A stretch of DNA of 64,000 bases from Bacteroides sp. GM023 (GTDB lineage Bacteria; Bacteroidota; Bacteroidia; Bacteroidales; Bacteroidaceae), in contig NZ_JAAXGE010000002.1 of NCBI RefSeq assembly GCF_014750685.1, positions 620,001 through 684,000 on the forward strand. Direction: 5' to 3'. The notes below the pieces were generated by a model, which saw only the letters and a list, made by a program, of their open reading frames with translations, did not search any database and was not told the origin of the DNA. Made by a program: the position numbers and the translations under genes. Positions 9,078 through 18,723 of this stretch are shown here, piece by piece (positions within the stretch are counted from its first letter, which is position 1; each line of letters starts with the position of its first letter).

Positions 9078-9977
9078 ATGGAGAAACTCAGTATAAATGC
9101 TTGTCCGGTGTGTGGCAGTACGCACTTGAAACGCGTCATGACTTGTACGGATTTTTATGCTTCGGGCGAACAGTTTGAACTGTATTCGTGTGAAGACTGC
9201 GGATTTACATTCACGCAAGGCGTTCCCGTAGAAGCAGAGATAGGCAAGTATTATGAGACTCCCGATTACATCTCCCACTCTGATACGCGCAAGGGCGCGA
9301 TGAATAACATTTACCATTATGTACGTTCCTATATGCTGGGTCGCAAAGCGCGCCTGGTAGCAAGAGAGTCGCATCGTAAGACGGGGCGTTTGCTTGATAT
9401 AGGTACGGGAACCGGCTATTTCGCCCATACAATGGTGCGTCGTGGCTGGAAAGTGGAAGCGGTGGAGAAAAGCCCGCAGGCACGTGAGTTCGCGAAAACG
9501 AATTTCGACCTGGATGTGAAGCCCGAATCAGCGTTGAAGGAGTTTGCTCCCGATAGCTTTGATGTAATCACTCTTTGGCACGTGATGGAACATTTGGAGC
9601 ACCTCAACGAAATTTGGGAGATGCTTCGTGAGTTGCTGACGGAAAAAGGTGTGTTGATTGTGGCAGTGCCCAACTGTTCTTCTTATGACGCCAAGCGTTA
9701 TGGTGAATATTGGGCGGCTTATGACGTACCCCGCCATCTTTGGCATTTCACTCCGGGCACGATACAGCAGTTGGCCTCCCGCCACGGCTTCATTATGGCG
9801 GCACGCCATCCGATGCCGTTTGATGCATTCTATGTATCTATGTTGAGCGAGAAGCATCGTGGCAGTTCGAACAGCCTCCTGAAAGGAATGTATGCCGGGA
9901 CGTTGGCCTGGTTCAGCGCTTTGGGACGGAAGGAGCGGAGTAGTTCTATGATTTACGTATTCCGAAAAAAGAGATAA
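9078..9977 (+). CDS. class I SAM-dependent methyltransferase with N-terminal zinc ribbon
   Basis: 299 residues. An N-terminal zinc ribbon uses C9/C12 and C38/C41 (CPVC, CEDC). The Rossmann methyltransferase core has motif I LLDIGTGTGYFA near residue 104 and a later FDVITLWHVMEHL segment, typical of the Methyltransf_23 type. It probably transfers a methyl group from SAM to a small molecule or glycan precursor; the substrate cannot be told from sequence. It is followed by ftsX after 3 bases, so the two are likely co-transcribed. Confidence 0.8.
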   Translation: MEKLSINACPVCGSTHLKRVMTCTDFYASGEQFELYSCEDCGFTFTQGVPVEAEIGKYYETPDYISHSDTRKGAMNNIYHYVRSYMLGRKARLVARESHRKTGRLLDIGTGTGYFAHTMVRRGWKVEAVEKSPQAREFAKTNFDLDVKPESALKEFAPDSFDVITLWHVMEHLEHLNEIWEMLRELLTEKGVLIVAVPNCSSYDAKRYGEYWAAYDVPRHLWHFTPGTIQQLASRHGFIMAARHPMPFDAFYVSMLSEKHRGSSNSLLKGMYAGTLAWFSALGRKERSSSMIYVFRKKR

Positions 9978-9980
9978 CGC

Positions 9981-10862
9981 ATGGGAAGTAAAAACAAATA
10001 TAAGTCAAGTTCAGTATTCGACATGCAGTTCATTACGTCGAGTATCAGTACGACGCTAGTGTTGTTGCTGCTCGGACTGGTTGTCTTTTTCGTGCTGACG
10101 GCGCATAATCTTTCCGTGTACGTCCGCGAGAATATCAGTTTTTCTATTCTTATCAGTGACGATATGAAGGAAGCCGATATTCTGAAACTTCAGAAGAAGC
10201 TGAATCAGGAGCCTTTCGTGAAGCAATCCGAATATATCTCTAAAAAACAGGCTCTGAAGGAGCAGACGGAAGCGATGGGAACCGATCCCGAGGAGTTCCT
10301 GGGTTATAATCCCTTTACTGCGTCCCTCGAAATCAAGCTCCATTCCAACTATGCCAATTCCGACAGCATTGCGAAAATAGAGAAACTGGTAAAGAAGAAT
10401 TCCAATATACAGGATGTGCTTTACAGGAAAGAGCTGATTGATGCCGTGAATGATAATATACGGAATATCAGCCTGGTGCTGCTTGCTTTGGCGGTGGTGC
10501 TCACTTTTATTTCTTTTGCCTTGATAAACAATACGATAAGACTTGCCATCTATTCCAAGCGATTCCTCATTCATACGATGAAGCTGGTGGGGGCGAGCTG
10601 GGGCTTTATCCGGGGGCCGTTTCTCCGGAAAAACGTGTGGAGCGGTGTGCTGGCGGCTACGATTGCCGATGCCGTATTGATGGGAACCGCCTATTGGGCT
10701 GTGACGTATGAACAGGAACTGCTTCAGGTTATCACACCCGAAGTCATGTTGATAGTATGCGCAAGCGTATTAGTGTTTGGAATTGTAATAACATGGCTAT
10801 GCGCCTACTTCTCGATGAATAAGTACTTGAGAATGAAGGCGAACAGCTTATACTATATTTAA
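9981..10862 (+). CDS. ftsX: cell division protein FtsX
   Basis: 293 residues with four membrane segments: one near residues 18-40 and three in the C-terminal half. A periplasmic domain between the first and second segments starts ENISFSILISDDM. This is the FtsX/ABC permease layout. FtsX works with the ATPase FtsE in the divisome and controls peptidoglycan hydrolases. ftsE is not adjacent here. The gene lies in a run with DUF3098, uppP, truB and queA, a common Bacteroides order. Confidence 0.92.
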   Translation: MGSKNKYKSSSVFDMQFITSSISTTLVLLLLGLVVFFVLTAHNLSVYVRENISFSILISDDMKEADILKLQKKLNQEPFVKQSEYISKKQALKEQTEAMGTDPEEFLGYNPFTASLEIKLHSNYANSDSIAKIEKLVKKNSNIQDVLYRKELIDAVNDNIRNISLVLLALAVVLTFISFALINNTIRLAIYSKRFLIHTMKLVGASWGFIRGPFLRKNVWSGVLAATIADAVLMGTAYWAVTYEQELLQVITPEVMLIVCASVLVFGIVITWLCAYFSMNKYLRMKANSLYYI

Positions 10863-10882
10863 TTCAAAAGAAGAAAAAGCTT

Positions 10883-11125
10883 ATGTCTGACAAGCAGAAA
10901 TTTGCCTTTGATAAAGTGAACTTTATCTTGCTAGCAATAGGAATGGCGATTGTTATTATCGGCTTTCTATTGATGTCGGGACCTCCGTCGTCCGAAACGG
11001 TTTTTGAACCGGATATTTTCAGTGTACGCAGAATAAAGGTGGCGCCTGTCGTTTGCCTGTTGGGATTTTTGTCAATGATTTACGCTGTATTACGCAAACC
11101 TAAAACACAAAAAACTGAGGAATAA
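10883..11125 (+). CDS. DUF3098 family small membrane protein
   Basis: 80 residues with two hydrophobic segments (near 12-31 and 51-66) separated by a loop containing [14 protein letters not shown], matching DUF3098 of Bacteroidota. Function is unknown. The conserved position between ftsX and uppP suggests an envelope role. Confidence 0.85.
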   Translation: MSDKQKFAFDKVNFILLAIGMAIVIIGFLLMSGPPSSETVFEPDIFSVRRIKVAPVVCLLGFLSMIYAVLRKPKTQKTEE

Positions 11126-11127
11126 AA

Positions 11128-11982
11128 ATGGGGGATTTAACAACATTAGAAACGATTATTATTGCTATCGTAGAGGGATTGACGGAATTTCTTCCGGTTT
11201 CTTCTACAGGACACATGATTATAACGCAAAACATACTAGGCATAGAAAGTACGGAATTTGTAAAGGCATTTACTGTTATTATTCAGTTTGGTGCCATTCT
11301 TTCAGTCGTATGTCTTTACTGGAAGCGCTTCTTCCGGCTGAATCATACACCGGTTCCGGCGGGTACTTCTGCTTTGAAACGTTTTCTGCATAAGTTTGAT
11401 TTTTACTGGAAGTTGTTAGTCGCTTTTATTCCCGCTGCCATATTGGGCTTCTTGTTTAGCGATAAGATAGACGAGATGCTGGAAAGTGTGGTGATAGTTG
11501 CCGTGATGCTGGTTATCGGTGGAATATTTATGTTGTTTTGTGACAAGATATTCACGAAAGGAAGCGAAGATACGGTATTGACAGAGAGAAAAGCATTCAA
11601 TATTGGTCTGTTCCAATGTATTGCCATGATACCGGGTGTATCCCGTTCGATGGCGACCATCGTTGGTGGTATGGCACAGAAGCTGACACGTAAGGAAGCT
11701 GCTGAATTTTCATTCTTTCTTGCAGTGCCGACTATGTTTGCGGCAACCGGATATAAGGTGCTGAAGCTATTCCTGGATGGTGGTACGGAAATTCTGGTCA
11801 ACAATATGTCGGCTCTTATTATTGGTAATGTGGTGGCTTTTATCGTCGCCCTGCTGGCTATAAAGTTCTTTATAAGCTTTGTTACCAAATATGGCTTTAA
11901 GGCGTTCGGTTGGTACAGAATTATCGTGGGTGGAACGATCCTGATAATGCTGTTGTTGGGATATAACTTGGAAATAGGCTGA
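11128..11982 (+). CDS. uppP: undecaprenyl-diphosphate phosphatase
   Basis: 284 residues, a polytopic membrane protein. The two BacA/UppP signature motifs are clear: [15 protein letters not shown] near residues 15-29 and [10 protein letters not shown] near 170. The enzyme dephosphorylates C55-PP so the lipid carrier can be reused for peptidoglycan and surface glycans; it confers bacitracin tolerance when abundant. The stop overlaps the truB start (TGATG). Confidence 0.95.
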   Translation: MGDLTTLETIIIAIVEGLTEFLPVSSTGHMIITQNILGIESTEFVKAFTVIIQFGAILSVVCLYWKRFFRLNHTPVPAGTSALKRFLHKFDFYWKLLVAFIPAAILGFLFSDKIDEMLESVVIVAVMLVIGGIFMLFCDKIFTKGSEDTVLTERKAFNIGLFQCIAMIPGVSRSMATIVGGMAQKLTRKEAAEFSFFLAVPTMFAATGYKVLKLFLDGGTEILVNNMSALIIGNVVAFIVALLAIKFFISFVTKYGFKAFGWYRIIVGGTILIMLLLGYNLEIG

Positions 11983-12704
11983 TGAATTTTAAAAAAGGAG
12001 AAGTACTGTTTTTTAATAAACCTCTTGGTTGGACTTCATTTAAGGTAGTAGGGCATGTCCGTTATCATATTTGTCGCCGGATAGGGGTGAAAAAACTAAA
12101 AGTCGGTCATGCCGGTACGCTGGACCCTCTTGCGACTGGGGTAATGATTGTATGCACAGGCAAGGCAACGAAGAGAATAGAAGAATTTCAATATCAAACG
12201 AAGGAGTATGTTGCTACACTCCGGTTGGGCGCTACCACCCCGTCGTATGATTTGGAACACGAGATAGATGTCACCTACCCTACTGAACATATCACGCGGG
12301 AGATGGTGGAAGAAGTGCTGACGCACTTTATCGGTACGATAGAACAGATACCGCCTGCTTTTTCTGCCTGTATGGTGGATGGAAAGCGCGCTTACGAACT
12401 GGCAAGAAAAGGCGAGGAAGTAGAACTAAAGGCGAAGCAGCTTGTTATCGACGAGATTGAATTGCTGGAATGTCGATTGGATGCTCCGGAGCCGATGATT
12501 CAAATCCGTGTCGTATGCAGCAAAGGGACGTATATCCGTGCGCTGGCACGTGACATCGGTGAAGCGCTTCATAGCGGAGCGCATCTGACAGGACTGATTC
12601 GCACCCGTGTAGGTGACGTCCGGTTGGAAGACTGCCCGGATCCCGAACACTTCAAGGAGTGGATAGACCAGCAGGAAATAGAAAATGAGGAAGAAAATAA
12701 TTAA
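11982..12704 (+). CDS. truB: tRNA pseudouridine(55) synthase
   Basis: 240 residues. It has the catalytic GHAGTLDPLATG motif (Asp is the nucleophile) near residues 44-55, plus the later CSKGTYIRALARDIG motif. It makes pseudouridine 55 in the T loop of tRNAs. The length is that of the short bacterial form. It is translationally coupled to uppP and followed by queA. Confidence 0.95.
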   Translation: MNFKKGEVLFFNKPLGWTSFKVVGHVRYHICRRIGVKKLKVGHAGTLDPLATGVMIVCTGKATKRIEEFQYQTKEYVATLRLGATTPSYDLEHEIDVTYPTEHITREMVEEVLTHFIGTIEQIPPAFSACMVDGKRAYELARKGEEVELKAKQLVIDEIELLECRLDAPEPMIQIRVVCSKGTYIRALARDIGEALHSGAHLTGLIRTRVGDVRLEDCPDPEHFKEWIDQQEIENEEENN

Positions 12705-12721
12705 CGTAATAAGGAATAGGT

Positions 12722-13780
12722 ATGAAATTATCACAATTCAAATTTAAGTTACCCGAGGATAAGATCGCTCTACATCCTATGAAGTATAGAGATGAGTCTC
12801 GTTTGATGGTATTACACCGTAATACAGGTAAGATTGAACACAAGATGTTTAAGGACGTTTTGGACTACTTTGATGATAAGGATGTGTTTATATTTAACGA
12901 TACGAAGGTATTCCCTGCTCGCTTGTACGGTAATAAGGAGAAGACGGGTGCGCGTATCGAAGTATTCTTGTTGCGTGAATTGAATGAAGAACTTCGCTTG
13001 TGGGACGTATTGGTGGATCCGGCACGTAAGATTCGTATCGGTAACAAGCTGTATTTCGGCCCGGACGATTCAATGGTGGCCGAAGTTATTGATAATACTA
13101 CTTCTCGTGGACGTACACTGCGTTTCCTTTATGACGGACCTCACGACGAGTTCAAAAAAGCTTTGTATGAATTGGGCGAAACTCCGCTGCCACATACGAT
13201 TATCAACCGTCCCGTAGAACCGGAAGATGCAGAACGTTTCCAATCTATCTTCGCGAAGAATGAAGGTGCGGTAACAGCTCCGACTGCCAGCCTGCACTTC
13301 AGCCGTGAATTGATGAAGCGTTTGGAAATCAAGGGAGTGGACTTTGCATATATCACCCTGCACGCTGGTTTGGGCAACTTCCGCGACATCGACGTAGAAG
13401 ACTTGACGAAGCATAAGATGGATTCGGAACAGATGTTTGTAGATGCAGCTGCAGTGAAAGCCGTTAATCGTGCTAAAGATAGCGGAAAGAATGTGTGTGC
13501 GGTAGGTACGACAGTGATGCGTGCCATCGAAAGCGCAGTCAGCACCGACGGGCATTTGAAGGAATTTGAAGGATGGACGAACAAGTTTATCTTCCCGCCA
13601 TATGAATTTACTGTGGCCAATTCAATGATTTCCAACTTCCATATGCCGCTTTCCACGTTGTTGATGATTGTAGCTGCTTTCGGCGGTTATGACCAGGTGA
13701 TGGATGCTTATCATGTAGCATTGAAAGAAGGTTACCGTTTCGGTACATACGGAGACGCGATGTTGATTTTAGACAAATAA
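12722..13780 (+). CDS. queA: S-adenosylmethionine:tRNA ribosyltransferase-isomerase
   Basis: 352 residues, full length. Family motifs include [52 protein letters not shown] and the C-terminal [16 protein letters not shown]. QueA transfers and isomerises the ribosyl part of SAM onto preQ1-tRNA, making epoxyqueuosine. Confidence 0.95.
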   Translation: MKLSQFKFKLPEDKIALHPMKYRDESRLMVLHRNTGKIEHKMFKDVLDYFDDKDVFIFNDTKVFPARLYGNKEKTGARIEVFLLRELNEELRLWDVLVDPARKIRIGNKLYFGPDDSMVAEVIDNTTSRGRTLRFLYDGPHDEFKKALYELGETPLPHTIINRPVEPEDAERFQSIFAKNEGAVTAPTASLHFSRELMKRLEIKGVDFAYITLHAGLGNFRDIDVEDLTKHKMDSEQMFVDAAAVKAVNRAKDSGKNVCAVGTTVMRAIESAVSTDGHLKEFEGWTNKFIFPPYEFTVANSMISNFHMPLSTLLMIVAAFGGYDQVMDAYHVALKEGYRFGTYGDAMLILDK

Positions 13781-13789
13781 GATACGGCT

Positions 13790-14107
13790 ATGAAGATCTG
13801 CCCTAAATGCCATGAGGAAGTAGAAGATAGCTTTGATATTTGCTGGAATTGCAATTATAGTTTCCCGGAAGATAAAGTCTTAGACCTGAATGAGCTGGAA
13901 TCGGTAGAGGAAGAAGAACGTTCTATTGATTGTTTGCGCTGTCAGGTTGAGATGGAATACTCTGGTAAATATAAATTTCACGAAGGAATGAGTACCGGAC
14001 TCTTTGGAAACTTATTTGAATTGTTTCAGAATCGCGAATCTTTTGATCTGTATGTTTGCCCGAAATGTGGCAAGGTGGAGTTTTTCATTCCCTTGGATGA
14101 AAGATAG
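13790..14107 (+). CDS. small zinc-ribbon protein
   Basis: 105 residues with three CxxC-type pairs: CPKC near residue 3, CWNC near 18, CLRC near 49, and CPKC near 92. Two zinc ribbons are likely, flanking an acidic linker. The function is unknown; such proteins often act in nucleic-acid or protein binding. It sits between queA and folK. Confidence 0.7.
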   Translation: MKICPKCHEEVEDSFDICWNCNYSFPEDKVLDLNELESVEEEERSIDCLRCQVEMEYSGKYKFHEGMSTGLFGNLFELFQNRESFDLYVCPKCGKVEFFIPLDER

Positions 14108-14134
14108 TGGTATCTTCTTGTTTGAAAATAGATA

Positions 14135-14620
14135 ATGGCAAAAGTTTATGTAGGGCTCGGCACAAACCTGGGAGATAAAGAACAGAATCTTCGGGATGCC
14201 GTGCAAAAAATAGAAGAGCAGATAGGGGAAGTCGTTTCCCTGTCTGCTTTTTATGTTACCGCCCCTTGGGGATTTACTTCCGAAAATAGTTTCTTGAATG
14301 CCGCCGCTTGTGTAGAGACGGAATTATCTCCTTTGGATGTGCTGCAGAAAACGCAAGCGATTGAGCGTGAGCTGGGACGCATGAAAAAATCAATCAATGG
14401 CGCATATAGTGACCGTTTGATTGATATCGACCTGTTGATGTATGAAGATTTGGTACTTTCTGTGACCTCTCCGACCGGAGTGGAACTGAATCTCCCCCAC
14501 CCGCTTATGACAGAACGCGACTTCGTGATGAAGCCGTTGGCAGAGATTGCGCCGGAACTTGTGCATCCCGTGCTTGGAAAAACGATGCGCGAACTTATTT
14601 CTTCTTCTTGTCAGCAATAA
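14135..14620 (+). CDS. folK: 2-amino-4-hydroxy-6-hydroxymethyldihydropteridine pyrophosphokinase
   Basis: 161 residues. It has GLGTNLGDKEQNL at the N terminus, FYVTAPWGF, the catalytic DRLIDIDLLMYED metal site, and LPHPLMTERDFVMKPL. HPPK transfers pyrophosphate from ATP to the pterin in folate synthesis. Its 3' end overlaps the convergent small membrane gene by 26 bases. Confidence 0.93.
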   Translation: MAKVYVGLGTNLGDKEQNLRDAVQKIEEQIGEVVSLSAFYVTAPWGFTSENSFLNAAACVETELSPLDVLQKTQAIERELGRMKKSINGAYSDRLIDIDLLMYEDLVLSVTSPTGVELNLPHPLMTERDFVMKPLAEIAPELVHPVLGKTMRELISSSCQQ

Positions 14621-14783
14621 ATCGCGGCAAATAGGCTAAACAGCCTATCAATACAGCATACAGTAGCTCAATATCCCGAAACTCGCGGTTGATAAAGTGG
14701 CATACAATGGCGTAAATGGCAATCGTAAATCCGACATAAAGTGCCAAAACGAAAATCGTTCTTACTCTCTTATTTAGAATCAT
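14595..14783 (-). CDS. small two-helix membrane protein
   Basis: 62 residues on the opposite strand, ending inside folK. Two hydrophobic helices (near residues 8-28 and 39-54) and a very basic tail (ADKKKK) predict an inner-membrane protein with its C terminus in the cytoplasm. No family was recognised. A coding role is supported by a clean, non-repetitive sequence and by the lack of another gene on this stretch. Confidence 0.6.
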   Translation of the reverse strand: MILNKRVRTIFVLALYVGFTIAIYAIVCHFINREFRDIELLYAVLIGCLAYLPRFIADKKKK

Positions 14784-14843
14784 TTTAAATCTATTTATGT
14801 GTTAAATACGTGCCAAAGATACTGATAATCTCCGAATTCTCTT

Positions 14844-14851
14844 TATCTTTG
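14844..14851 (+). promoter_or_regulatory. metK promoter, -7 box
   Basis: TATCTTTG is a perfect TAnnTTTG match. It predicts a start of transcription near 14858 and a leader of about 150 nt before the metK ATG at 15012. Confidence 0.65.
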
Positions 14852-14865
14852 CAACCGAAATGAAA

Positions 14866-14917
14866 GTGTGGACAGATTTGAGTAGCTTGCAACCACGGAA
14901 AAAAATGCTAAAACACG
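14866..14917 (+). promoter_or_regulatory. candidate SAM-II-type riboswitch in the metK leader
   Basis: The leader can form an H-type pseudoknot. P1 pairs 14867-14871 with 14893-14897; P2 pairs TAGC (14883-14886) in the P1 loop with GCTA (14907-14910). Conserved-looking pieces match what I remember of SAM-II and SAM-V aptamers: an ATTTGA in the loop, TTGCAA before the 3' strand of P1, an A-rich stretch, and TGCTAAAA. The location upstream of SAM synthetase fits feedback by SAM. It lies about 95 nt before the start codon, so the mode of control is not obvious. Confidence 0.6.
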
Positions 14918-15011
14918 TCTTATCGACGCTTTGCGGTTTACTCCTTGCAGCACTCACCTCTCCTACTCTCTCATTCTTAATTCTTATTTTTTAATTCTTA
15001 ATTTAAGAAAG

Positions 15012-16304
15012 ATGGGATACTTATTTACATCCGAATCGGTGTCAGAAGGACACCCCGACAAGGTAGCCGATCAAATATCGGATGCCGTACTTGACAAACT
15101 GTTGGCTTACGACCCCAGTTCGAAAGTAGCTTGCGAAACACTAGTAACTACCGGACAAGTGGTGCTAGCGGGTGAAGTGAAAACAAAAGCGTACGTTGAC
15201 CTCCAGCTCATCGCACGCGAAGTGATTAAGAAAATCGGCTATACCAAAGGAGAGTACATGTTCGAAAGTAACTCTTGTGGTGTATTGTCCGCTATTCATG
15301 AGCAAAGCCCCGATATCAACCGCGGTGTAGAGCGTCAGGACCCGATGGAACAGGGTGCAGGCGACCAGGGTATGATGTTTGGTTATGCTACGAATGAAAC
15401 GGAAAACTACATGCCGCTTTCTCTTGATTTGGCACACCGCATTCTGCAAGTGCTGGCTGATATCCGTCGTGAAGGCAAGGTGATGACTTACCTCCGTCCC
15501 GATGCCAAAAGCCAGGTAACTATCGAATATGACGACAATGGAACTCCTGTTCGCATTGATACAATCGTTGTTTCTACTCAACATGATGACTTTATCCAGC
15601 CGGAAGATGATTCACAAGCAGCTCAGTTAAAAGCTGACGAAGAAATGCTGTCTATCATCCGTCGTGATGTGATCGAGATTCTGATGCCTCGTGTGATTGC
15701 TTCTATCCATCATGATAAAGTGTTGGCACTGTTCAATGACAAGATCATCTATCATGTTAATCCTACCGGAAAGTTTGTAATCGGTGGTCCTCACGGAGAT
15801 ACCGGATTGACAGGTCGTAAGATTATCGTTGATACTTATGGTGGCAAAGGTGCTCACGGTGGTGGTGCTTTCTCCGGAAAGGACCCTAGCAAGGTAGACC
15901 GTAGCGCAGCTTATGCAGCACGTCATATCGCTAAGAATATGGTTGCGGCAGGTGTAGCAGATGAAATGCTTGTGCAGGTAAGTTATGCTATTGGTGTGGC
16001 TCGTCCGATCAATATTTTTGTGGATACTTACGGCCGTTCTCATGTGAATATGACTGATGGCGAGATTGCCCGCATCATTGACCAATTGTTCGACCTTCGT
16101 CCGAAAGCTATCGAAGAACGTCTGAAACTTCGCAATCCTATTTATCAGGAAACTGCTGCTTATGGTCATATGGGACGTGAGCCGCAAGTGGTTACAAAGA
16201 AATTCTCTTCTCGCTATGAGGGTGAGAAAACGGTAGACGTTGAGCTCTTTACATGGGAGAAGCTTGATTATGTTGATAAAATTAAAGCCGCTTTCGCTCT
16301 GTAA
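15012..16304 (+). CDS. metK: S-adenosylmethionine synthetase
   Basis: 430 residues from the ATG at 15012. The frame is open further upstream to 14931, but that part lies in the leader and is unrelated to the family. MetK begins [21 protein letters not shown]. Further signatures are [12 protein letters not shown], the phosphate-binding [14 protein letters not shown], and [16 protein letters not shown]. It makes SAM from methionine and ATP. The family is 380-430 residues; this is the longer Bacteroidota form. A hairpin terminator follows. Confidence 0.96.
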   Translation: MGYLFTSESVSEGHPDKVADQISDAVLDKLLAYDPSSKVACETLVTTGQVVLAGEVKTKAYVDLQLIAREVIKKIGYTKGEYMFESNSCGVLSAIHEQSPDINRGVERQDPMEQGAGDQGMMFGYATNETENYMPLSLDLAHRILQVLADIRREGKVMTYLRPDAKSQVTIEYDDNGTPVRIDTIVVSTQHDDFIQPEDDSQAAQLKADEEMLSIIRRDVIEILMPRVIASIHHDKVLALFNDKIIYHVNPTGKFVIGGPHGDTGLTGRKIIVDTYGGKGAHGGGAFSGKDPSKVDRSAAYAARHIAKNMVAAGVADEMLVQVSYAIGVARPINIFVDTYGRSHVNMTDGEIARIIDQLFDLRPKAIEERLKLRNPIYQETAAYGHMGREPQVVTKKFSSRYEGEKTVDVELFTWEKLDYVDKIKAAFAL

Positions 16305-16334
16305 GTCTGTTTAGAGCTTAGCTTGTTGTATAAA

Positions 16335-16392
16335 AGAGTCACAATTTCACCTTCCTTTCACGGGAAGATGGGGTTGTGGCTCTTGTTTTTTA
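16335..16392 (+). terminator. metK terminator
   Basis: AGAGTCACAA (16335-16344) pairs with TTGTGGCTCT (16374-16383), with inner pairing of CTTCC and GGGAAG. A T-rich run (TTGTTTTTT) follows. Confidence 0.75.
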
Positions 16393-16449
16393 TAAGTTAT
16401 ATTTAAATAAATGTATTTTGGATACTAAGTTCGTCTTGCAGGAATTTGC

Positions 16450-16457
16450 TACTTTTG
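16450..16457 (+). promoter_or_regulatory. -7 box of the TPR regulator gene
   Basis: TACTTTTG matches TAnnTTTG. Because transcription would begin near 16464, the upstream in-frame ATG at 16446 cannot be the start, and the ATG at 16482 is chosen. Confidence 0.55.
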
Positions 16458-16481
16458 TTTCATGAAACGAACAATTGCCAG

Positions 16482-18149
16482 ATGAAAATAAAATATTTCT
16501 GTTCAAGATGCCATTTATTGGTCTTTCTTTGCTTATTTGTCGGTCTGGGTGGCATTCTGTCATCTATATCTCTATCTTCATGTTCTTCTTCAGTGAAGAA
16601 TCCTTTGCTATTGTGTGCTGATTCATTAATGGAAGCACATCCTGATAGTGCGTTATTCATTTTGGAATCTATTTCTTCTCCACAGAAGCTACCACGTGCT
16701 GATAGAGCGCTATATGCGTTGTTGCTTACGCAAGCGAAGTATAAGAATTATATTGCTTTAGAGGATGATTCGTTAATAAAAACGGCTGTTGAGTACTATG
16801 GTGATAGAAAAAAGAGTTTGTATGCTGCAAAGGCTCATTATTACTGGGGAGCTACTTACCGGGATATGGGGTATACTTCTTTCGCTGTAGAAGAATACTT
16901 GACGGCAATTCGGTTGATGCCTGTTAAAGATGAGTTTTTGGCGATGATATATGATAATTTGGCGGAATGTTATGAAGAAGAAGATTTGAGTAGTGTAGCA
17001 GCGGAGGCTTATCGCTCAGCTTATCAGATATTGAGAGGGAAAAGTGAACAAATATATCCACTGAGAGGTATTGCGCGTACATTTTTGTTGCAGAATGAGA
17101 AAGATAGTGCACTATACTATTATGAATATGCTCTTGGTTGTGCATTAGCAGATCAAGATCCTAATTTGATAGGTGCACTTTATCATGATTTAGCTATGGT
17201 TTACAGTGAAGAAAAGGATTATGTTCAAGCAGATAGATATATATCAAAGGCGATTGCGACAATGGATTATAATAGATCTTTTAATGCTTGTTTATTAAAA
17301 GCAAAAGTTATGCTTAATTTGAATAAGCTTGATTCTGCTAGCTATTTTTACTGTAGGAATATAGAGCAGCTTGATATTTATGGTAAGGTTGCTTGTTATG
17401 ATGGTATGTATCAAGTTGCGAAGAGAAAAGGTGAATGGAAGGTTGCAGCAGAAAATATTGATGCATATAAGATACTTTATGATTCAATTCAGGTGATTGC
17501 TGATAATGAGGAACTTAATCGACTTATGGATAAGCATCAATTGGAAGAGCATAAAAGAGTGTTGTCAGAGCGTACTAAAATATTAATTGGTAGTTTGATT
17601 GTTGCATTTCTTTCTTTGATGATTATATGTGTTTTTTCCTTTATGTGGAATGACAGGAAACGAAAAAAGCGTTATATAGCTTTGCAACATGAGTTAACTC
17701 AAAAGCGAGTAGATACTATGTTACTAAAAGAGGAAGAAGTTTCTGAGTCCAATAAGGAACTTGTTAATAAGAAAATGTCCGAATTGAGAGAACAACAGTT
17801 TCAATTATGTGTGTCTGTGTTTCAGAATACCGATTATTACAGTAAATTGGAAGCTTTGGAGAAAGCGACTCCTAAGCAATTATTAGTGATGCGTAATTTG
17901 AGAGCGGAGATGCATACTGTTATATGCAAAACATTTATTGATGTGATGACGAATTTGCAAGAATGTTGTCCAACTTTAACTCATGACGATTTGTTTTATT
18001 GTATTCTTTCCAAACTTCATTGTTCCAAAACTGTTATTATGGAATTAATGGATACTACATCAGATGCTCTTAAAACACGTAAGAATCGAATTAAGAATAA
18101 AATGGATGCAGAGATGTTTGAATATGTATTTAGCATTGATAATCTGTAA
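16482..18149 (+). CDS. membrane-tethered TPR/HTH transcriptional regulator
   Basis: 555 residues from the ATG at 16482. Order: N-terminal signal/lipoprotein-like segment (hydrophobic stretch ending ISLSSCSSS), TPR repeats over roughly residues 60-340 (periplasmic), one membrane helix (ILIGSLIVAFLSLMIICVF, near 367-386), then a coiled coil. The C-terminal region (LTHDDLFYCILSKLHCSK ... TSDALKTRKNRIKNKM) fits the LuxR-like HTH seen in Bacteroides single-component membrane regulators. It would sense a periplasmic or envelope signal and bind DNA while anchored in the membrane. The two downstream DUF3244 genes share an upstream repeat and are its most likely targets, by position. Confidence 0.75.
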   Translation: MKIKYFCSRCHLLVFLCLFVGLGGILSSISLSSCSSSVKNPLLLCADSLMEAHPDSALFILESISSPQKLPRADRALYALLLTQAKYKNYIALEDDSLIKTAVEYYGDRKKSLYAAKAHYYWGATYRDMGYTSFAVEEYLTAIRLMPVKDEFLAMIYDNLAECYEEEDLSSVAAEAYRSAYQILRGKSEQIYPLRGIARTFLLQNEKDSALYYYEYALGCALADQDPNLIGALYHDLAMVYSEEKDYVQADRYISKAIATMDYNRSFNACLLKAKVMLNLNKLDSASYFYCRNIEQLDIYGKVACYDGMYQVAKRKGEWKVAAENIDAYKILYDSIQVIADNEELNRLMDKHQLEEHKRVLSERTKILIGSLIVAFLSLMIICVFSFMWNDRKRKKRYIALQHELTQKRVDTMLLKEEEVSESNKELVNKKMSELREQQFQLCVSVFQNTDYYSKLEALEKATPKQLLVMRNLRAEMHTVICKTFIDVMTNLQECCPTLTHDDLFYCILSKLHCSKTVIMELMDTTSDALKTRKNRIKNKMDAEMFEYVFSIDNL

Positions 18150-18161
18150 ATTATAGTGTCC

Positions 18162-18217
18162 TGTTACCATTGTTACCACATAAAAATCGTTTTTTTTATA
18201 TCAACTATGTATTTTTG
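18162..18217 (+). promoter_or_regulatory. promoter with TGTTACC direct repeat, copy 1
   Basis: TGTTACC twice, 10 bases apart (18162-18178), then 48 bases from repeat start to a -7 box TATTTTTG (18210-18217). The start codon of the DUF3244 gene is 82 bases from the repeat start. The same arrangement recurs at 19125-19180. The repeat sits just upstream of the -33 area, where an activator would bind. Confidence 0.7.
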
Positions 18218-18243
18218 GGGCGAAATTTTAAACTCAATTTATT

Positions 18244-18615
18244 ATGAAAGCTAAATTCTTACTTCTGTTATTGTTGACCATTTTACTTCAGGTAAACACA
18301 ACTTCCTTTGCACGAGAAATGAAATCTTTGCGTCAGATTGAACTAAGAAATAAAACTCAGGCACAGCATAGATCTATTCCTATTATACCTATTGCTTTTG
18401 TTGAAAGCCCGATGTTATCCATTGATCTTGTTGTACCTGTTACTTCTGTGACAATCATCATAAAAGATGCAGAAACGGAAGAAGTAGTTTATTCATCTAC
18501 TGATTTGAATGTACAAAAGATTAATATTAATCTTGCAGGTGAAGAGAAAGGTAAGTATATTGTAGAAATACAACTTCCGACTGAAACCTATGCCGGAGAG
18601 TTTGAATTAGACTAA
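18244..18615 (+). CDS. DUF3244 family secreted protein
   Basis: 123 residues. A Sec signal peptide (LLLLLLTILLQVNTTSFAR) is followed by a small beta-rich domain of DUF3244 type (VTIIIKDAETEEVVYSST ... GKYIVEIQLP ... YAGEFELD). DUF3244 proteins are short Bacteroides exported proteins of unknown role, with a beta-sandwich fold expected. A truncated paralogue lies 0.6 kb downstream behind an equivalent promoter. Confidence 0.8.
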   Translation: MKAKFLLLLLLTILLQVNTTSFAREMKSLRQIELRNKTQAQHRSIPIIPIAFVESPMLSIDLVVPVTSVTIIIKDAETEEVVYSSTDLNVQKININLAGEEKGKYIVEIQLPTETYAGEFELD

Positions 18616-18723
18616 TCTCTGTAATAGATATATTTGCAACTAGATAAATATACCTAAATAATTAACTATTAAAGCTCCGCTATTGAGTATATAGTGCATT
18701 GCTGAAATAGCGTTGGCGATTAG

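Noticed and set aside
14931..15011. Longer N terminus for MetK
   Set aside because: The added residues are leader sequence unrelated to the family; MetK proteins start at the [10 protein letters not shown] position.
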